A DNA stretch of 40,311 nt from Clostridium jeddahitimonense (GTDB taxonomy: Bacteria > Bacillota > Clostridia > Clostridiales > Clostridiaceae): assembly GCA_000753455.2 (NCBI GenBank), contig LM994670.1, forward strand, positions 1,360,133-1,400,443, read 5' to 3'. A program made the translations under genes and the position numbers. Under the pieces are notes generated by a model, which saw only the letters and a list, made by a program, of their open reading frames with translations, searched no databases and was not told the DNA's origin. This document shows, piece by piece, positions 18,581-26,785 of this stretch. Position 1 is the first letter of the stretch, and each line of letters begins with the position of its first letter.

Positions 18581-18635
18581 GCCACCTTTGTAGTAGAAAT
18601 ATAAGAAAAATTACTACTATAAAGGTGGCATTTTT
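18581..18635 (+). terminator. Strong intrinsic terminator after prkC
   Basis: Arms at 18581-18596 and 18614-18629 form a 16-pair stem with one G-T pair (outer GCCACCTTT/AAAGGTGGC), followed by A and T5. The 90 bases downstream contain TATAAT at 18693-18698 before rsgA, but no well-spaced -35. Confidence 0.93.
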
Positions 18636-18724
18636 ATTATATTTATAGGTAATAGCTTAAATATATTGCATTTTTTATGAAAAGGTGTTTATTATAATAA
18701 GAGAACAAATTCTTTGGAGGAAAT

Positions 18725-19588
18725 ATGAAAGGAAAAATAATAAAGGGAATTGGTGGTTTTTACTATGTAAAAACATCAGAAGGACTTATTGAATGTAAAG
18801 CCAGAGGTAAGTTTAGACATAAGGATATGAAACCTATGGTTGGAGATGATGTAGAAATTGAAGTTAGTAATGGGAAAGGTGTAATTGAAGAAATTTTTGA
18901 AAGAAAATCTCAATTAATTAGACCTACTGTTGCTAATGTTACTCAAGCTTTTGTAGTTTTTGCAGTTAAAAATCCAGATATAAATTTTGATTTGTTAAAC
19001 AGATTTTTGATTTTATGCGAACATAATAATATTGAGGCTGTTGTATGTTTAAATAAAGTTGATTTAGTATCTGAAGAAGAGAAAGTGGCTATAAAGCAAA
19101 AAATAGTAGATATAGGTTATGAAGTTCTATATATAAATGCTAAAAAGGGTATTGGAGTAGAAAAACTTAGGGAAAAGTTAGATAATAACGAGACTGTTTT
19201 ATGTGGACCATCAGGAGCAGGTAAATCTACTTTAATTAATACATTAACAGAGAAGTATCATATGGAAACTGGCGAAGTATCAGAGAAGATAGGAAGAGGG
19301 AAACACACAACTAGACATAGTGAACTAATTGATGTTGTAGGAGGATATATAGTAGATACGCCAGGATTCTCAACATTAGAAGTTAATTTTATTGAAAAAG
19401 AAGACTTAAGATATAGTTTTCCTGAGTTTGAGGAATATAATAATCTATGTAAGTTTAGAGGATGTTTACACTATAAAGAACCTAATTGTGCAGTAAAAAA
19501 AGCTGTAGAAGAAGGGAAAATAAATAAATATAGATATGATTTTTATATAAGAACATTAGAAGAAAAGATGGATGGGAGGAAATATTAA
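18725..19588 (+). CDS. rsgA: Ribosome small-subunit-dependent GTPase A
   Basis: The 287-residue, circularly permuted GTPase helps late 30S maturation. The order of G motifs is diagnostic: NKVD (110-113) comes before the P-loop GPSGAGKST (161-169) and DTPG (211-214). An N-terminal OB domain (about 1-65) binds rRNA. The C-terminal zinc knuckle has Cys242, Cys247, His249 and Cys255. A good TTGGAGGAA ribosome site precedes ATG 18725. Its TAA overlaps the rpe ATG by one base. Confidence 0.97.
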   Translation: MKGKIIKGIGGFYYVKTSEGLIECKARGKFRHKDMKPMVGDDVEIEVSNGKGVIEEIFERKSQLIRPTVANVTQAFVVFAVKNPDINFDLLNRFLILCEHNNIEAVVCLNKVDLVSEEEKVAIKQKIVDIGYEVLYINAKKGIGVEKLREKLDNNETVLCGPSGAGKSTLINTLTEKYHMETGEVSEKIGRGKHTTRHSELIDVVGGYIVDTPGFSTLEVNFIEKEDLRYSFPEFEEYNNLCKFRGCLHYKEPNCAVKKAVEEGKINKYRYDFYIRTLEEKMDGRKY

Positions 19589-20235
19589 TGATAAAAATTG
19601 CACCGTCAATATTATCAGCAGATTTTTCAAATTTAGGAGAGGATATAGAAAAGCTTCATAATGCAGGAGCTGATTTCATTCATATAGATGTTATGGATGG
19701 GAAATTTGTACCTAATATAAGTTTTGGGATGCCAATAATTAAAGCTATAAGAAATAGAACAGATAAAGTTTTTGATGTTCATCTAATGATTGAAGAACCA
19801 TCAAAATATATTGATGAATTTATAGCTGCAGGGGCAGATTTGATTACTATACACTATGAAGCAGAGAAGCATATAGATAGAGCTATACAGTATATAAAAT
19901 CAAAAGGTATTAAAGCTGCTGTAGCACTAAATCCTGGAACGCCTACATATGTTTTAAAAGATATAATAAGTGAATTAGATATGGTGCTTATAATGTCTGT
20001 AAATCCTGGATTTGGTGGGCAAAAGTTTATTAAGTATTCTATTGATAAAATAAAAGAAGTAAAAGCAATGAGTGAAAAATATAATAAAGATTTACTTATT
20101 CAAGTTGATGGTGGAGTTGACCCTTCAAATGTTTCAGATATTATTGAAGCAGGGGCTAATGTTATTGTTGCTGGTTCAGCAGTGTTTAAAAATGGAGAGA
20201 TAGAAAAGAATATCTCATCTTTGAGAAGGAGATAA
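19588..20235 (+). CDS. rpe: Ribulose-phosphate 3-epimerase
   Basis: The 215-residue TIM-barrel enzyme interconverts ribulose 5-phosphate and xylulose 5-phosphate in the pentose phosphate pathway. It shows SILSADFSNLGEDIE, the metal/active site HIDVMDGKFVPNISFG, DVHLMIEEP, the VNPGFGGQKF loop and QVDGGV. A one-base overlap with rsgA and a two-base gap to thiN place it in the middle of a tight three-gene cluster. Confidence 0.97.
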   Translation: MIKIAPSILSADFSNLGEDIEKLHNAGADFIHIDVMDGKFVPNISFGMPIIKAIRNRTDKVFDVHLMIEEPSKYIDEFIAAGADLITIHYEAEKHIDRAIQYIKSKGIKAAVALNPGTPTYVLKDIISELDMVLIMSVNPGFGGQKFIKYSIDKIKEVKAMSEKYNKDLLIQVDGGVDPSNVSDIIEAGANVIVAGSAVFKNGEIEKNISSLRRR

Positions 20236-20237
20236 AC

Positions 20238-20876
20238 ATGAAGGCTTTAATAGTTTCGGGAGGAGAAAAACCATCTGCGGGGCTTTTAAAAGAGGTGGCT
20301 TATGAATCAGAACTGATCATTGGGGCTGATAAAGGTTGCGACTCTTTATATGACTCTAATATAGTACCTAAATATATAGTAGGAGATTTTGATTCTGCTA
20401 ATATAGATAAGGTTAACTATCTAAAACAATGTGGCGCGATAAAGATTGAATTTAATCCAGAGAAGGATTTTACGGACTCTAATAGTGCGTTGAATCTAGC
20501 TATAGAAGAAGGTGCTAGAGAGATTATATTATTAGGGGTTACAGGTACAAGGTTAGATCATACCTTTGGAAACTTAGGATTATTGACTATTGCTTTGAAG
20601 AGAAATGTGAAAGCTACTATTATAAATGAAAATAATAAAATTTTTATTGTTAACAATAGTATTTGTCTAAATAGAGATAATAGATATAAGTACATATCAT
20701 TTTTAGCTTATGGAGATGTAGTGAAAAACCTAAATATAATAAATGCAAAATATAATTTAAAAAATTATGATTTATTTATGGGAGATACTACGACTGTATC
20801 TAACGAATTTATAGATGAAAAAATGTATATAGAGTTTGAGTCAGGAAAAGTTTTGGTTATTTATTCAAAAGATTAA
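20238..20876 (+). CDS. thiN: Thiamine pyrophosphokinase
   Basis: The 212-residue product converts thiamine to thiamine diphosphate with ATP. Family landmarks are GADKGCDSLYDSNIVPKYIVGDFDSA, the acidic FNPEKDFTDSNSALNLA motif, and GVTGTRLDHTFGNLG. The C-terminal half is the usual beta-rich thiamine-binding domain. No thiamine riboswitch is visible upstream; it simply follows rpe. Its product is a cofactor for transketolase, which acts next to Rpe in the same pathway. Confidence 0.95.
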   Translation: MKALIVSGGEKPSAGLLKEVAYESELIIGADKGCDSLYDSNIVPKYIVGDFDSANIDKVNYLKQCGAIKIEFNPEKDFTDSNSALNLAIEEGAREIILLGVTGTRLDHTFGNLGLLTIALKRNVKATIINENNKIFIVNNSICLNRDNRYKYISFLAYGDVVKNLNIINAKYNLKNYDLFMGDTTTVSNEFIDEKMYIEFESGKVLVIYSKD

Positions 20877-20928
20877 ATAAATTGTCTAAAAAGAAAAAAA
20901 GATTTGTTTTGAAAATTTCCTAAAAATT

Positions 20929-20984
20929 ATCACCTATTACCTTATTAATGCATAAGATGAATATGTAGGGAAGGTGATTTTTTT
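20929..20984 (+). terminator. Terminator-like hairpin between thiN and spoVM
   Basis: ATCACCT (20929-20935) pairs with AGGTGAT (20972-20978) and runs into T7 (20978-20984). The 36-base loop holds a smaller CTTAT/ATAAG hairpin (20941-20945 with 20952-20956). It would stop transcripts from rsgA-rpe-thiN just before the spoVM ribosome site. Confidence 0.6.
20930..20958 (+). promoter_or_regulatory. Candidate sigma-E-type promoter of spoVM
   Basis: CATAAGAT (20951-20958) matches six of eight bases of the sigma-E -10 CATACAAT. TCACCTA (20930-20936), 14 bases upstream, is a weaker -35 match. The expected start, about 20965, lies inside the hairpin loop. The match is suggestive only; spoVM is a mother-cell sigma-E gene in Bacillus. 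Confidence 0.3.
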
Positions 20985-20997
20985 AGGAGGGGTTCTA

Positions 20998-21069
20998 GTG
21001 AAGATAATAGCAATAAAATTACCAAAATTTTTATCATCTATCATTAAATTTTTTACAAGGAAGAAGTAA
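20998..21069 (+). CDS. spoVM: Stage V sporulation protein M
   Basis: This 23-codon gene starts at GTG 20998 after AGGAGGGG (20985-20992). The peptide begins MKIIAIKLPKFLSSIIK and ends in FFTRKK. It keeps the KLPKFL core with the helix-breaking proline and the basic tail of Bacillus SpoVM (26 residues). SpoVM is an amphipathic helix that recognises the convex forespore membrane and anchors SpoIVA there. Its position between thiN and rpmB-yloU is the same as in Bacillus, which makes the call firm despite the size. Confidence 0.93.
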   Translation: MKIIAIKLPKFLSSIIKFFTRKK

Positions 21070-21110
21070 CTACATAGGAATATAATAATACCTATAAAAT
21101 TAAAAAAATA

Positions 21111-21143
21111 AAAAATGCAATTGAATAAATCAATTGCATTTTT
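21111..21143. terminator. Bidirectional terminator between spoVM and rpmB
   Basis: TGCAATTGA (21116-21124) and TCAATTGCA (21130-21138) form a perfect stem around ATAAA. A-runs lie on the left and T-runs on the right, so the hairpin can end spoVM on the plus strand and rpmB on the minus strand. Confidence 0.88.
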
Positions 21144-21152
21144 TATTTGAAC

Positions 21153-21344
21153 TTATATTGCTCTTTCAACCTTACCAGATCTAAGGCATCTTGTACATAC
21201 ATGAACAGTTTTTGGTGTTCCGTTAACTAAAGCCTTTACTCTCTTTATGTTAGGAGCCCAAGTTCTCTTAGATTGACGATGTGAGTGTGAGTACTGAGTT
21301 CCAGATACAACACCTTTGCTACAAACTTCGCATCTTCTTGCCAC
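21153..21344 (-). CDS. rpmB: Ribosomal protein bL28
   Basis: The 63-residue product starts at GTG 21344, eight bases after AAGGAGGTG (21353-21361 on the plus-strand numbering); longer frames upstream are spurious. It begins MARRCEVCSKG and has two CxxC pairs, Cys5/Cys8 and Cys50/Cys53, so this is the zinc-binding (C+) form. It is the only minus-strand gene in its neighbourhood, lying between spoVM and yloU. Confidence 0.96.
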   Translation of the reverse strand: MARRCEVCSKGVVSGTQYSHSHRQSKRTWAPNIKRVKALVNGTPKTVHVCTRCLRSGKVERAI

Positions 21345-21399
21345 TTGAAAACACCTCCTTATTATGTGAAGATAAATTCTCTTCAATAGGACAAAATTG

Positions 21400-21429
21400 A
21401 TTCTATCATAAAAGCTATATATTTTGCAA
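21400..21429 (-). promoter_or_regulatory. Candidate rpmB promoter
   Basis: Read on the minus strand, TTGCAA (21429-21424) is followed after 18 bases by TAGAAT (21405-21400). The predicted start is near 21393, about 32 bases before the ribosome site. The promoter is divergent from that of yloU. Confidence 0.4.
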
Positions 21430-21499
21430 GAGAAAATAAAAAAAAATAGAAATATACCAATAATATTTTTTATGAAAACCTATAGAAGTATAATTTTAC

Positions 21500-21528
21500 T
21501 TGAATTAATGGATTATCTAATATACAAT
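21500..21528 (+). promoter_or_regulatory. Promoter of yloU-fakA
   Basis: TTGAAT (21500-21505), a 17-base spacer and TACAAT (21523-21528) give a good sigma-A-type promoter. It starts transcription about 25 bases ahead of the yloU start codon. Confidence 0.65.
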
Positions 21529-21561
21529 ATTTTATAAGGATAATTATAAGGAGGATTCTAT

Positions 21562-21912
21562 ATGGTTGGATATATAAACAATCTTGGAAATATACGTTAC
21601 TCTGAGGAAGTGCTTGCTAAAATAGTAGGTTTATCTACTATGGAGTGCTATGGTGTTGTTGGAATGGTTTCTAAAAATGCAACAGAAGGATTTTGGGAAC
21701 TAATAAGAGTTGAAAACTTAAGTAAAGGTGTAAAATTGCAATTTAATGATGAAGATAAATTAGAAATAGAATTATTTGTTATGGTTGAATACGGAACTAA
21801 AATTTCTGTTATAGCAAATAATATAATACAAAAGGTTCGTTATAGCGTTGAAAATTATACTGGTTTAAGTGTAGCTTCAGTAACAGTAAACGTTCAAGCG
21901 GTTAGAGTCTAG
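21562..21912 (+). CDS. yloU: Asp23/Gls24 family envelope-stress protein (YloU)
   Basis: The 116-residue product fits the Asp23/Gls24 family: NIRYSEEVLAKIVGLSTMECYGVVGM at the N-terminus, then a beta-rich middle (KLEIELFVMVEYGTKIS) and the terminal VRYSVENYTGLSVASVTVNVQAVRV. Members form membrane-associated filaments in Staphylococcus; the biochemical role is not settled. AAGGAGGA precedes ATG 21562. It lies 11 bases before fakA, as its homologue does in B. subtilis. Confidence 0.93.
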   Translation: MVGYINNLGNIRYSEEVLAKIVGLSTMECYGVVGMVSKNATEGFWELIRVENLSKGVKLQFNDEDKLEIELFVMVEYGTKISVIANNIIQKVRYSVENYTGLSVASVTVNVQAVRV

Positions 21913-21923
21913 GAGGTAACATA

Positions 21924-23570
21924 ATGAAATATGAAAGAATAAACGGCCATGATTTTTATAATATGGTTGTTAATGCTAGTAATAGGCTAGTAGAGGAAAG
22001 CGACTTTGTAAATGCACTAAATGTTTTCCCAGTACCAGATGGAGATACAGGGACTAATATGTCTATGACATTTAAAGCGGCAGTTAAAGAGATTGAAAAT
22101 CTAAATTCTGAATCTATAGGGGAAACTTCTAAAAAGCTAGCTAAAGGTGCTTTAATGGGTGCTAGAGGGAATTCAGGTGTTATTTTATCTCAAATTCTTA
22201 GAGGAATATCTAAAGGATTGGAAGGTAAAAATGATGTAGACTCTACTGAACTTGCCTTAGCATTTTTAGAGGGAAGCAAATCTGCATATAAAGCAGTAAT
22301 GCGTCCAACAGAAGGTACTATTCTTTCAGTAATAAGAGCTGCTGCTGAAGCTGCTGTAAAAGAAGAAAAGCAAGATGTGATTGACTTATTAAAAGTTGTT
22401 GTTGATGCATCAAAAGTTATGCTTGATAAGACACCAGAACTTTTACCAGCTTTAAAGAAGGCTAAAGTAGTTGACTCAGGTGGTATGGGATTATATATAA
22501 TCCTACAAGGAATGTATGATGCACTTAAAGATGGTATAAAAGCTGAAATAAAAGATGTAGTTGTAAAAGATGCCAATGTTACAGGTGCTGGAGCAGGTTC
22601 GGCTAAAGATATAGATATTAAATTTGGATACTGTACAGAATTTATAATATTAGGAGATGCTAAGAAAGCTAAAGCTTTCCAAGATGAAATTGAGTCATTA
22701 GGTGATTCTATGATAGTTGTTGGATATGATGATGTTATAAAAGTACATATTCATACTAATAATCCAGGTTTAGTTTTAGAAAAAGCTGTAGCTGTAGGTG
22801 AGTTATCTAAGATAAAAATAGATAATATGAGGGAAGAGCATAGAGAAATGCTTGAGAAAGAAGAGTTATTAGCAGATAAAAATGAAGAAGTTGAAGCTGA
22901 AGAAGTAGAAATGAAGAAATATGCATTTGTATCTGTTGCAATGGGAAGTGGAATAACTAATGTCCTTAAGGATTTAGGTGTTGATTATGTTATTGAAGGT
23001 GGTCAAACAATGAATCCTTCTACTCAAGATATGATGGAGTGTATTTCAAAGTTAAATGCTGAACATATTTTCATACTTCCAAACAACAAGAATATAATAA
23101 TGGCAGCTAACCAAGCAGCTGAAATAGCTGATAAAGATGTTAGAGTAATACCTACTAAGAGTATTCCACAAGGGATAACTTGTATAACAATGTTTAACCC
23201 TGAGCAAGATGTAGATTCAAATGAAGCAAGTTTAATGGAAGCTCTTGATATGGTTAAGACAGGCTCTGTAACATATGCAGTTAGAGATACTGAAATGGAT
23301 GGTATCGAAATTAAAGAAGGAAATATGTTAGGTTTAGTTGAAGGTAAAATCAAAAAAGTTGGAGCAGACTATTTTGATGTTGCTAAGGAAACACTAGAAT
23401 CTATGATAGATGACGAAAGTGAACTTATAACTATTTTCTATGGTAGTGATGTAGACGAAAGTAAAATAGAAGATTTTGTAGCTGAATTAGAAGAAAAGTA
23501 TGAAGATTTTGATGTACAATGTTATAAAGGAGATCAACCTTTATATTACTTCATAATGTCAGTAGAATAA
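21924..23570 (+). CDS. fakA: DAK2/DegV-fold fatty acid kinase subunit FakA (YloV)
   Basis: The 548-residue cytosolic protein has an N-terminal DhaL-like ATP-binding domain (about 1-200) with FPVPDGDTGTNMSMT and GARGNSGVILSQILRG. A middle domain around IDIKFGYCTEFI contains conserved cysteine/histidine residues. A C-terminal DegV-like domain begins near residue 330. FakA phosphorylates exogenous fatty acids presented by a separate FakB (DegV) protein; the acyl phosphate then feeds PlsX-type reactions. No fakB is in this window; plsX is present about 9.5 kb downstream. A terminator follows. Confidence 0.92.
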   Translation: MKYERINGHDFYNMVVNASNRLVEESDFVNALNVFPVPDGDTGTNMSMTFKAAVKEIENLNSESIGETSKKLAKGALMGARGNSGVILSQILRGISKGLEGKNDVDSTELALAFLEGSKSAYKAVMRPTEGTILSVIRAAAEAAVKEEKQDVIDLLKVVVDASKVMLDKTPELLPALKKAKVVDSGGMGLYIILQGMYDALKDGIKAEIKDVVVKDANVTGAGAGSAKDIDIKFGYCTEFIILGDAKKAKAFQDEIESLGDSMIVVGYDDVIKVHIHTNNPGLVLEKAVAVGELSKIKIDNMREEHREMLEKEELLADKNEEVEAEEVEMKKYAFVSVAMGSGITNVLKDLGVDYVIEGGQTMNPSTQDMMECISKLNAEHIFILPNNKNIIMAANQAAEIADKDVRVIPTKSIPQGITCITMFNPEQDVDSNEASLMEALDMVKTGSVTYAVRDTEMDGIEIKEGNMLGLVEGKIKKVGADYFDVAKETLESMIDDESELITIFYGSDVDESKIEDFVAELEEKYEDFDVQCYKGDQPLYYFIMSVE

Positions 23571-23574
23571 TATA

Positions 23575-23605
23575 AAAAAGGCTGTTGCAGATGCACAGCC
23601 TTTTT
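23575..23605 (+). terminator. Intrinsic terminator after fakA
   Basis: AAAAAGGCTGT (23575-23585) pairs with ACAGCCTTTTT (23595-23605) over a TGCAGATGC loop. The T5 forms the end of the right arm, and the flanking A-run would support weak action in reverse. Confidence 0.88.
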
Positions 23606-23628
23606 GCTTATAAAGATGAGGTGTAGTT

Positions 23629-25659
23629 ATGGATGTAAGTAAAGATATTGGTTCCTTAAAGGGGGTAGGACCAAAATTAAGAGAAAAATTAAATAAGTGT
23701 GGTATTTTTACAGTATTAGATTTACTTCTATATTTTCCTAGGGATTATGAATTTCTTAGAAGTAATATTGATTTTAATGAAATTGATGATAAAGAGAAGC
23801 AAGTATTGTCATGTAGATGTGTAAGTATAGAAAGAGATGTGAGAACAAAAACAGGAAAGTTTATAACTACTATCAAATTTGATTATTTAGGCTATGTAGT
23901 TGATGGTAAATGGTTTAATCAGAGATTTATAAAAAACTCTTTTAAAATTGGGGAAAACTATGACTTAATGGGTAAATATAAAAAGTTAGGTAATAGGTTG
24001 GAGATAGTCAATCCTATCGTAGGAGTAAAGGTTGCTAAAGAAAATGAGATTGTACCTAAGTATAGCTTAAAGGGGGATATGACGGATAAGATATTAATAA
24101 AACTCATAAATCAGTGTATAGAAGATTTGAAGATTAATGATAATCTTCCTAAAGAATTGATAGAAAAGTATAAACTTACTGATTTGGATTTTGCAATTAG
24201 AAATATTCACTTTCCATCAGGGAGAGAAGAGTTAGAAAAGGCTATAACAAGATTGAAATTCCAAGAATTATTTAACTACTCTATGAAATTACTTATATTA
24301 AAAAGAAAGCTAAAGAGTAAAAATGGAATAAAATTTGATTGGGTTGATGAATTAGCAGATTTAAAAGCTGCGCTTCCATATAGCTTAACAGAAGCCCAAA
24401 CTAGGGTTGTTAGAGAAATCCTTAGAGATCAGAAAAGCCAGTTTCCTATGAATAGGCTTGTTCAAGGAGATGTTGGAAGTGGTAAGACTGTTGTTGCACT
24501 TATAGCAATGTTTAATGTTGTTAAAAATGGGTATCAAGCTACTTTGATGGTACCTACAGAAATTTTGGCTAATCAACATTATTTAGAAGCTAAAAAGCTA
24601 TTAGAACAATTTGATGTACATATTGAGCTTTTGACAGGAAGTACAAGTCAAAAAGAAAAGAGAAGAATAAAAGAGCTTATAGCTACAGATACGCCGATGA
24701 TAGTTATAGGTACCCATGCTTTGATTCAAGAAGACGTAGAGTTTGCAAATTTAGGGCTTGCTATAACAGATGAACAGCATAGGTTTGGTGTTGAACAAAG
24801 AAATAAACTTATTAACAAAGGCAGAAGACCTGATGTACTGGTTATGACAGCAACTCCTATACCGAGAACATTAGCTTTGTATGTATATTCTGATTTAGAT
24901 ATATCTGTTATTGATAAATTACCACCGGGAAGAAAGCCTGTTGAAACAAAATTCTTCTTAGAAAATGATAGAACTGCAGGATACTCCTTAGTTATGGATG
25001 AAATTAATAAAGGTAGGCAGGTATATATTGTATGTCCACTGATTGAAGAAGATGAAAAGATGGAATTAAATTCAGTAGAAAAGTTGTATAGAGAGTTAAA
25101 AGACGGAATTTTTAGAAATGTAGAAGTAGAAATATTGCATGGTAAAATGAAGCCTAAAGAAAAGGATGAAATAATTAATAGATTTAAGAAAAATGAGACT
25201 AAGGTAATTATTTCTACAACAGTTATTGAAGTAGGAGTTAATGTTCCTAATGCTTCTGTTATGATAATTGAAAATGCTGAAAGATTTGGTCTTGCTCAAT
25301 TGCACCAATTAAGAGGAAGAGTAGGAAGAGGGCAATATGAATCTTATTGTATTTTAATTGGAAAAGCTAAAAGTGAAGTTACTAAAAGGAGAATGGAGAT
25401 TATGACTTCATCAACTGATGGATTCTATATATCTGAACAAGATTTGAAATTAAGAGGATCTGGAGAGATGTTCGGAATGAGGCAAAGTGGTGATGAAGGA
25501 TTGATATTAGCTAATATATACGAGGATTTAGCAATTTTAAGGTGTGCAAGGGAAGAGGGGAAACAATTATTAAATTCTAATGATCCAGAAAAGGTTCGTC
25601 TTTGTAATGAAATAGCAGAGTCTCTTGATAGATGGAGTCAATATATATGCTTTAACTAA
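23629..25659 (+). CDS. recG: ATP-dependent DNA helicase RecG
   Basis: The 676-residue helicase remodels stalled forks and Holliday junctions. The N-terminal wedge (OB) domain begins at SLKGVGPKLREKLNKCGI, and the helicase core starts near residue 255. Walker A GDVGSGKT is at 280-287 and the DEQH box at 381-384. Motif III MTATPIPRT, motif V TTVIEVGVNVPNAS and motif VI QLRGRVGRG follow. The C-terminal TRG-like segment (RGSGEMFGMRQSG) is intact. It starts at ATG 23629 and probably leads the recG-rsmD-coaD group. Confidence 0.97.
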   Translation: MDVSKDIGSLKGVGPKLREKLNKCGIFTVLDLLLYFPRDYEFLRSNIDFNEIDDKEKQVLSCRCVSIERDVRTKTGKFITTIKFDYLGYVVDGKWFNQRFIKNSFKIGENYDLMGKYKKLGNRLEIVNPIVGVKVAKENEIVPKYSLKGDMTDKILIKLINQCIEDLKINDNLPKELIEKYKLTDLDFAIRNIHFPSGREELEKAITRLKFQELFNYSMKLLILKRKLKSKNGIKFDWVDELADLKAALPYSLTEAQTRVVREILRDQKSQFPMNRLVQGDVGSGKTVVALIAMFNVVKNGYQATLMVPTEILANQHYLEAKKLLEQFDVHIELLTGSTSQKEKRRIKELIATDTPMIVIGTHALIQEDVEFANLGLAITDEQHRFGVEQRNKLINKGRRPDVLVMTATPIPRTLALYVYSDLDISVIDKLPPGRKPVETKFFLENDRTAGYSLVMDEINKGRQVYIVCPLIEEDEKMELNSVEKLYRELKDGIFRNVEVEILHGKMKPKEKDEIINRFKKNETKVIISTTVIEVGVNVPNASVMIIENAERFGLAQLHQLRGRVGRGQYESYCILIGKAKSEVTKRRMEIMTSSTDGFYISEQDLKLRGSGEMFGMRQSGDEGLILANIYEDLAILRCAREEGKQLLNSNDPEKVRLCNEIAESLDRWSQYICFN

Positions 25660-25725
25660 TAAATAAATTGTTAAGTAGAAAATTATATGATAGAATTAAA
25701 ATGTTATAAAAAAGGAGGAATTAGA

Positions 25726-26280
25726 GTGAGAATTATAGCAGGAAAAGCAAGAGGACGTAAATTAATACCTCCAGCAACAATGGAAACAAGACCTACTTTA
25801 GATAGAGTTAAGGAATCAATGTTTAGTATGATACAAAACTATATTCCAGATGCTGTGGTAGTAGATGTTTTTGCAGGAACAGGAAGTTTGGGATTAGAAG
25901 CTGCTAGTAGAGGAGCAAAAGAAGTTTATTTAGTAGATAGAAGCAAAGATGCATTCTCTTTACTAAAGCAAAATATTGAAAACCTTAAATTTGAAGATAC
26001 ATGCTATGCACTAAATAAAGATTCTTATGAAGCTTTAAGATATTTATCAGATAGAAACAAGCTTTTTGATGTCATTTTTGTAGATCCGCCGTATTGTAGA
26101 GAAATGATTCCAGAGGCGATAAAAATAATTTATGATAAAAAAATATTAAGTAAAGATGGTATCATAGTCACTAAAATTGATTCTATTGAAGAAATATATA
26201 AAGGATATGAAGAGATCTCTTTAATTAAAAGTAGAAAGTATGGTAATACAACAATATGTTTATATAAATATGAGGAGTAA
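25726..26280 (+). CDS. rsmD: 16S rRNA (guanine-966-N2)-methyltransferase
   Basis: The product is 184 residues from GTG 25726, preceded by AAAGGAGGA; the in-frame ATG 25687 would add 13 residues unlike the family and has no ribosome site. The protein opens MRIIAGKARGRKL, as RsmD proteins do. It has the SAM-binding VVDVFAGTGSLGLEAASRGA and the catalytic FVDPPY. It methylates N2 of G966 in 16S rRNA. It is followed 12 bases later by coaD; rsmD-coaD is conserved across most bacteria. Confidence 0.95.
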   Translation: MRIIAGKARGRKLIPPATMETRPTLDRVKESMFSMIQNYIPDAVVVDVFAGTGSLGLEAASRGAKEVYLVDRSKDAFSLLKQNIENLKFEDTCYALNKDSYEALRYLSDRNKLFDVIFVDPPYCREMIPEAIKIIYDKKILSKDGIIVTKIDSIEEIYKGYEEISLIKSRKYGNTTICLYKYEE

Positions 26281-26292
26281 AAATAAAAAATA

Positions 26293-26784
26293 ATGAGAGT
26301 AGCAATTTATCCAGGGAGCTTTGATCCAATTACCAATGGTCACTTAGATATTATAACTAGAGGTTCTAAGATATTTGATAGACTTATAGTAGGGGTACTT
26401 GTAAATATAGATAAAAAAGGATTATTCACTATTGAAGAAAGAGTTGAGCTTATAAAAAAGGTAACTAAGCACTTGCCGAATGTTGAAGTAATTTGCTTTA
26501 ATGGCCTATTAGTTGATTTAGCAAAAGAATATAATGCTAAAGTAATTTTGAAAGGTTTAAGAGCAGTTTCGGATTTTGAATATGAATTTCAAATGGCACT
26601 TATGAACTCTCAACTAGATCCTAATATCGAAACATTATTTATGATGACATCATCAGAGTATTCTTACTTAAGTTCATCGTCTGTAAAACAGGTAGCTAAA
26701 TTTGGTGGGAAAATAAATGGGTTAGTACCTGATGAAATAATTACAGAAGTATATAATAAGATAAGAAATTTAGGGGGGGAGTAG
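26293..26784 (+). CDS. coaD: Pantetheine-phosphate adenylyltransferase
   Basis: The 163-residue hexameric enzyme makes dephospho-CoA from 4'-phosphopantetheine and ATP. The nucleotidyltransferase motif TNGH is at residues 14-17 ([12 protein letters not shown]). [16 protein letters not shown] and the [15 protein letters not shown] block complete the active site. It works downstream of CoaBC. The ribosome site upstream is weak, so translation may be coupled to rsmD. Confidence 0.97.
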   Translation: MRVAIYPGSFDPITNGHLDIITRGSKIFDRLIVGVLVNIDKKGLFTIEERVELIKKVTKHLPNVEVICFNGLLVDLAKEYNAKVILKGLRAVSDFEYEFQMALMNSQLDPNIETLFMMTSSEYSYLSSSSVKQVAKFGGKINGLVPDEIITEVYNKIRNLGGE

Positions 26785-26785
26785 C

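Noticed and set aside
18666..18698. Promoter for rsgA (TTGCAT and TATAAT)
   Set aside because: The spacing is 21 bases, too long for a confident sigma-A promoter. rsgA must be transcribed from somewhere here, but I cannot place the -35.
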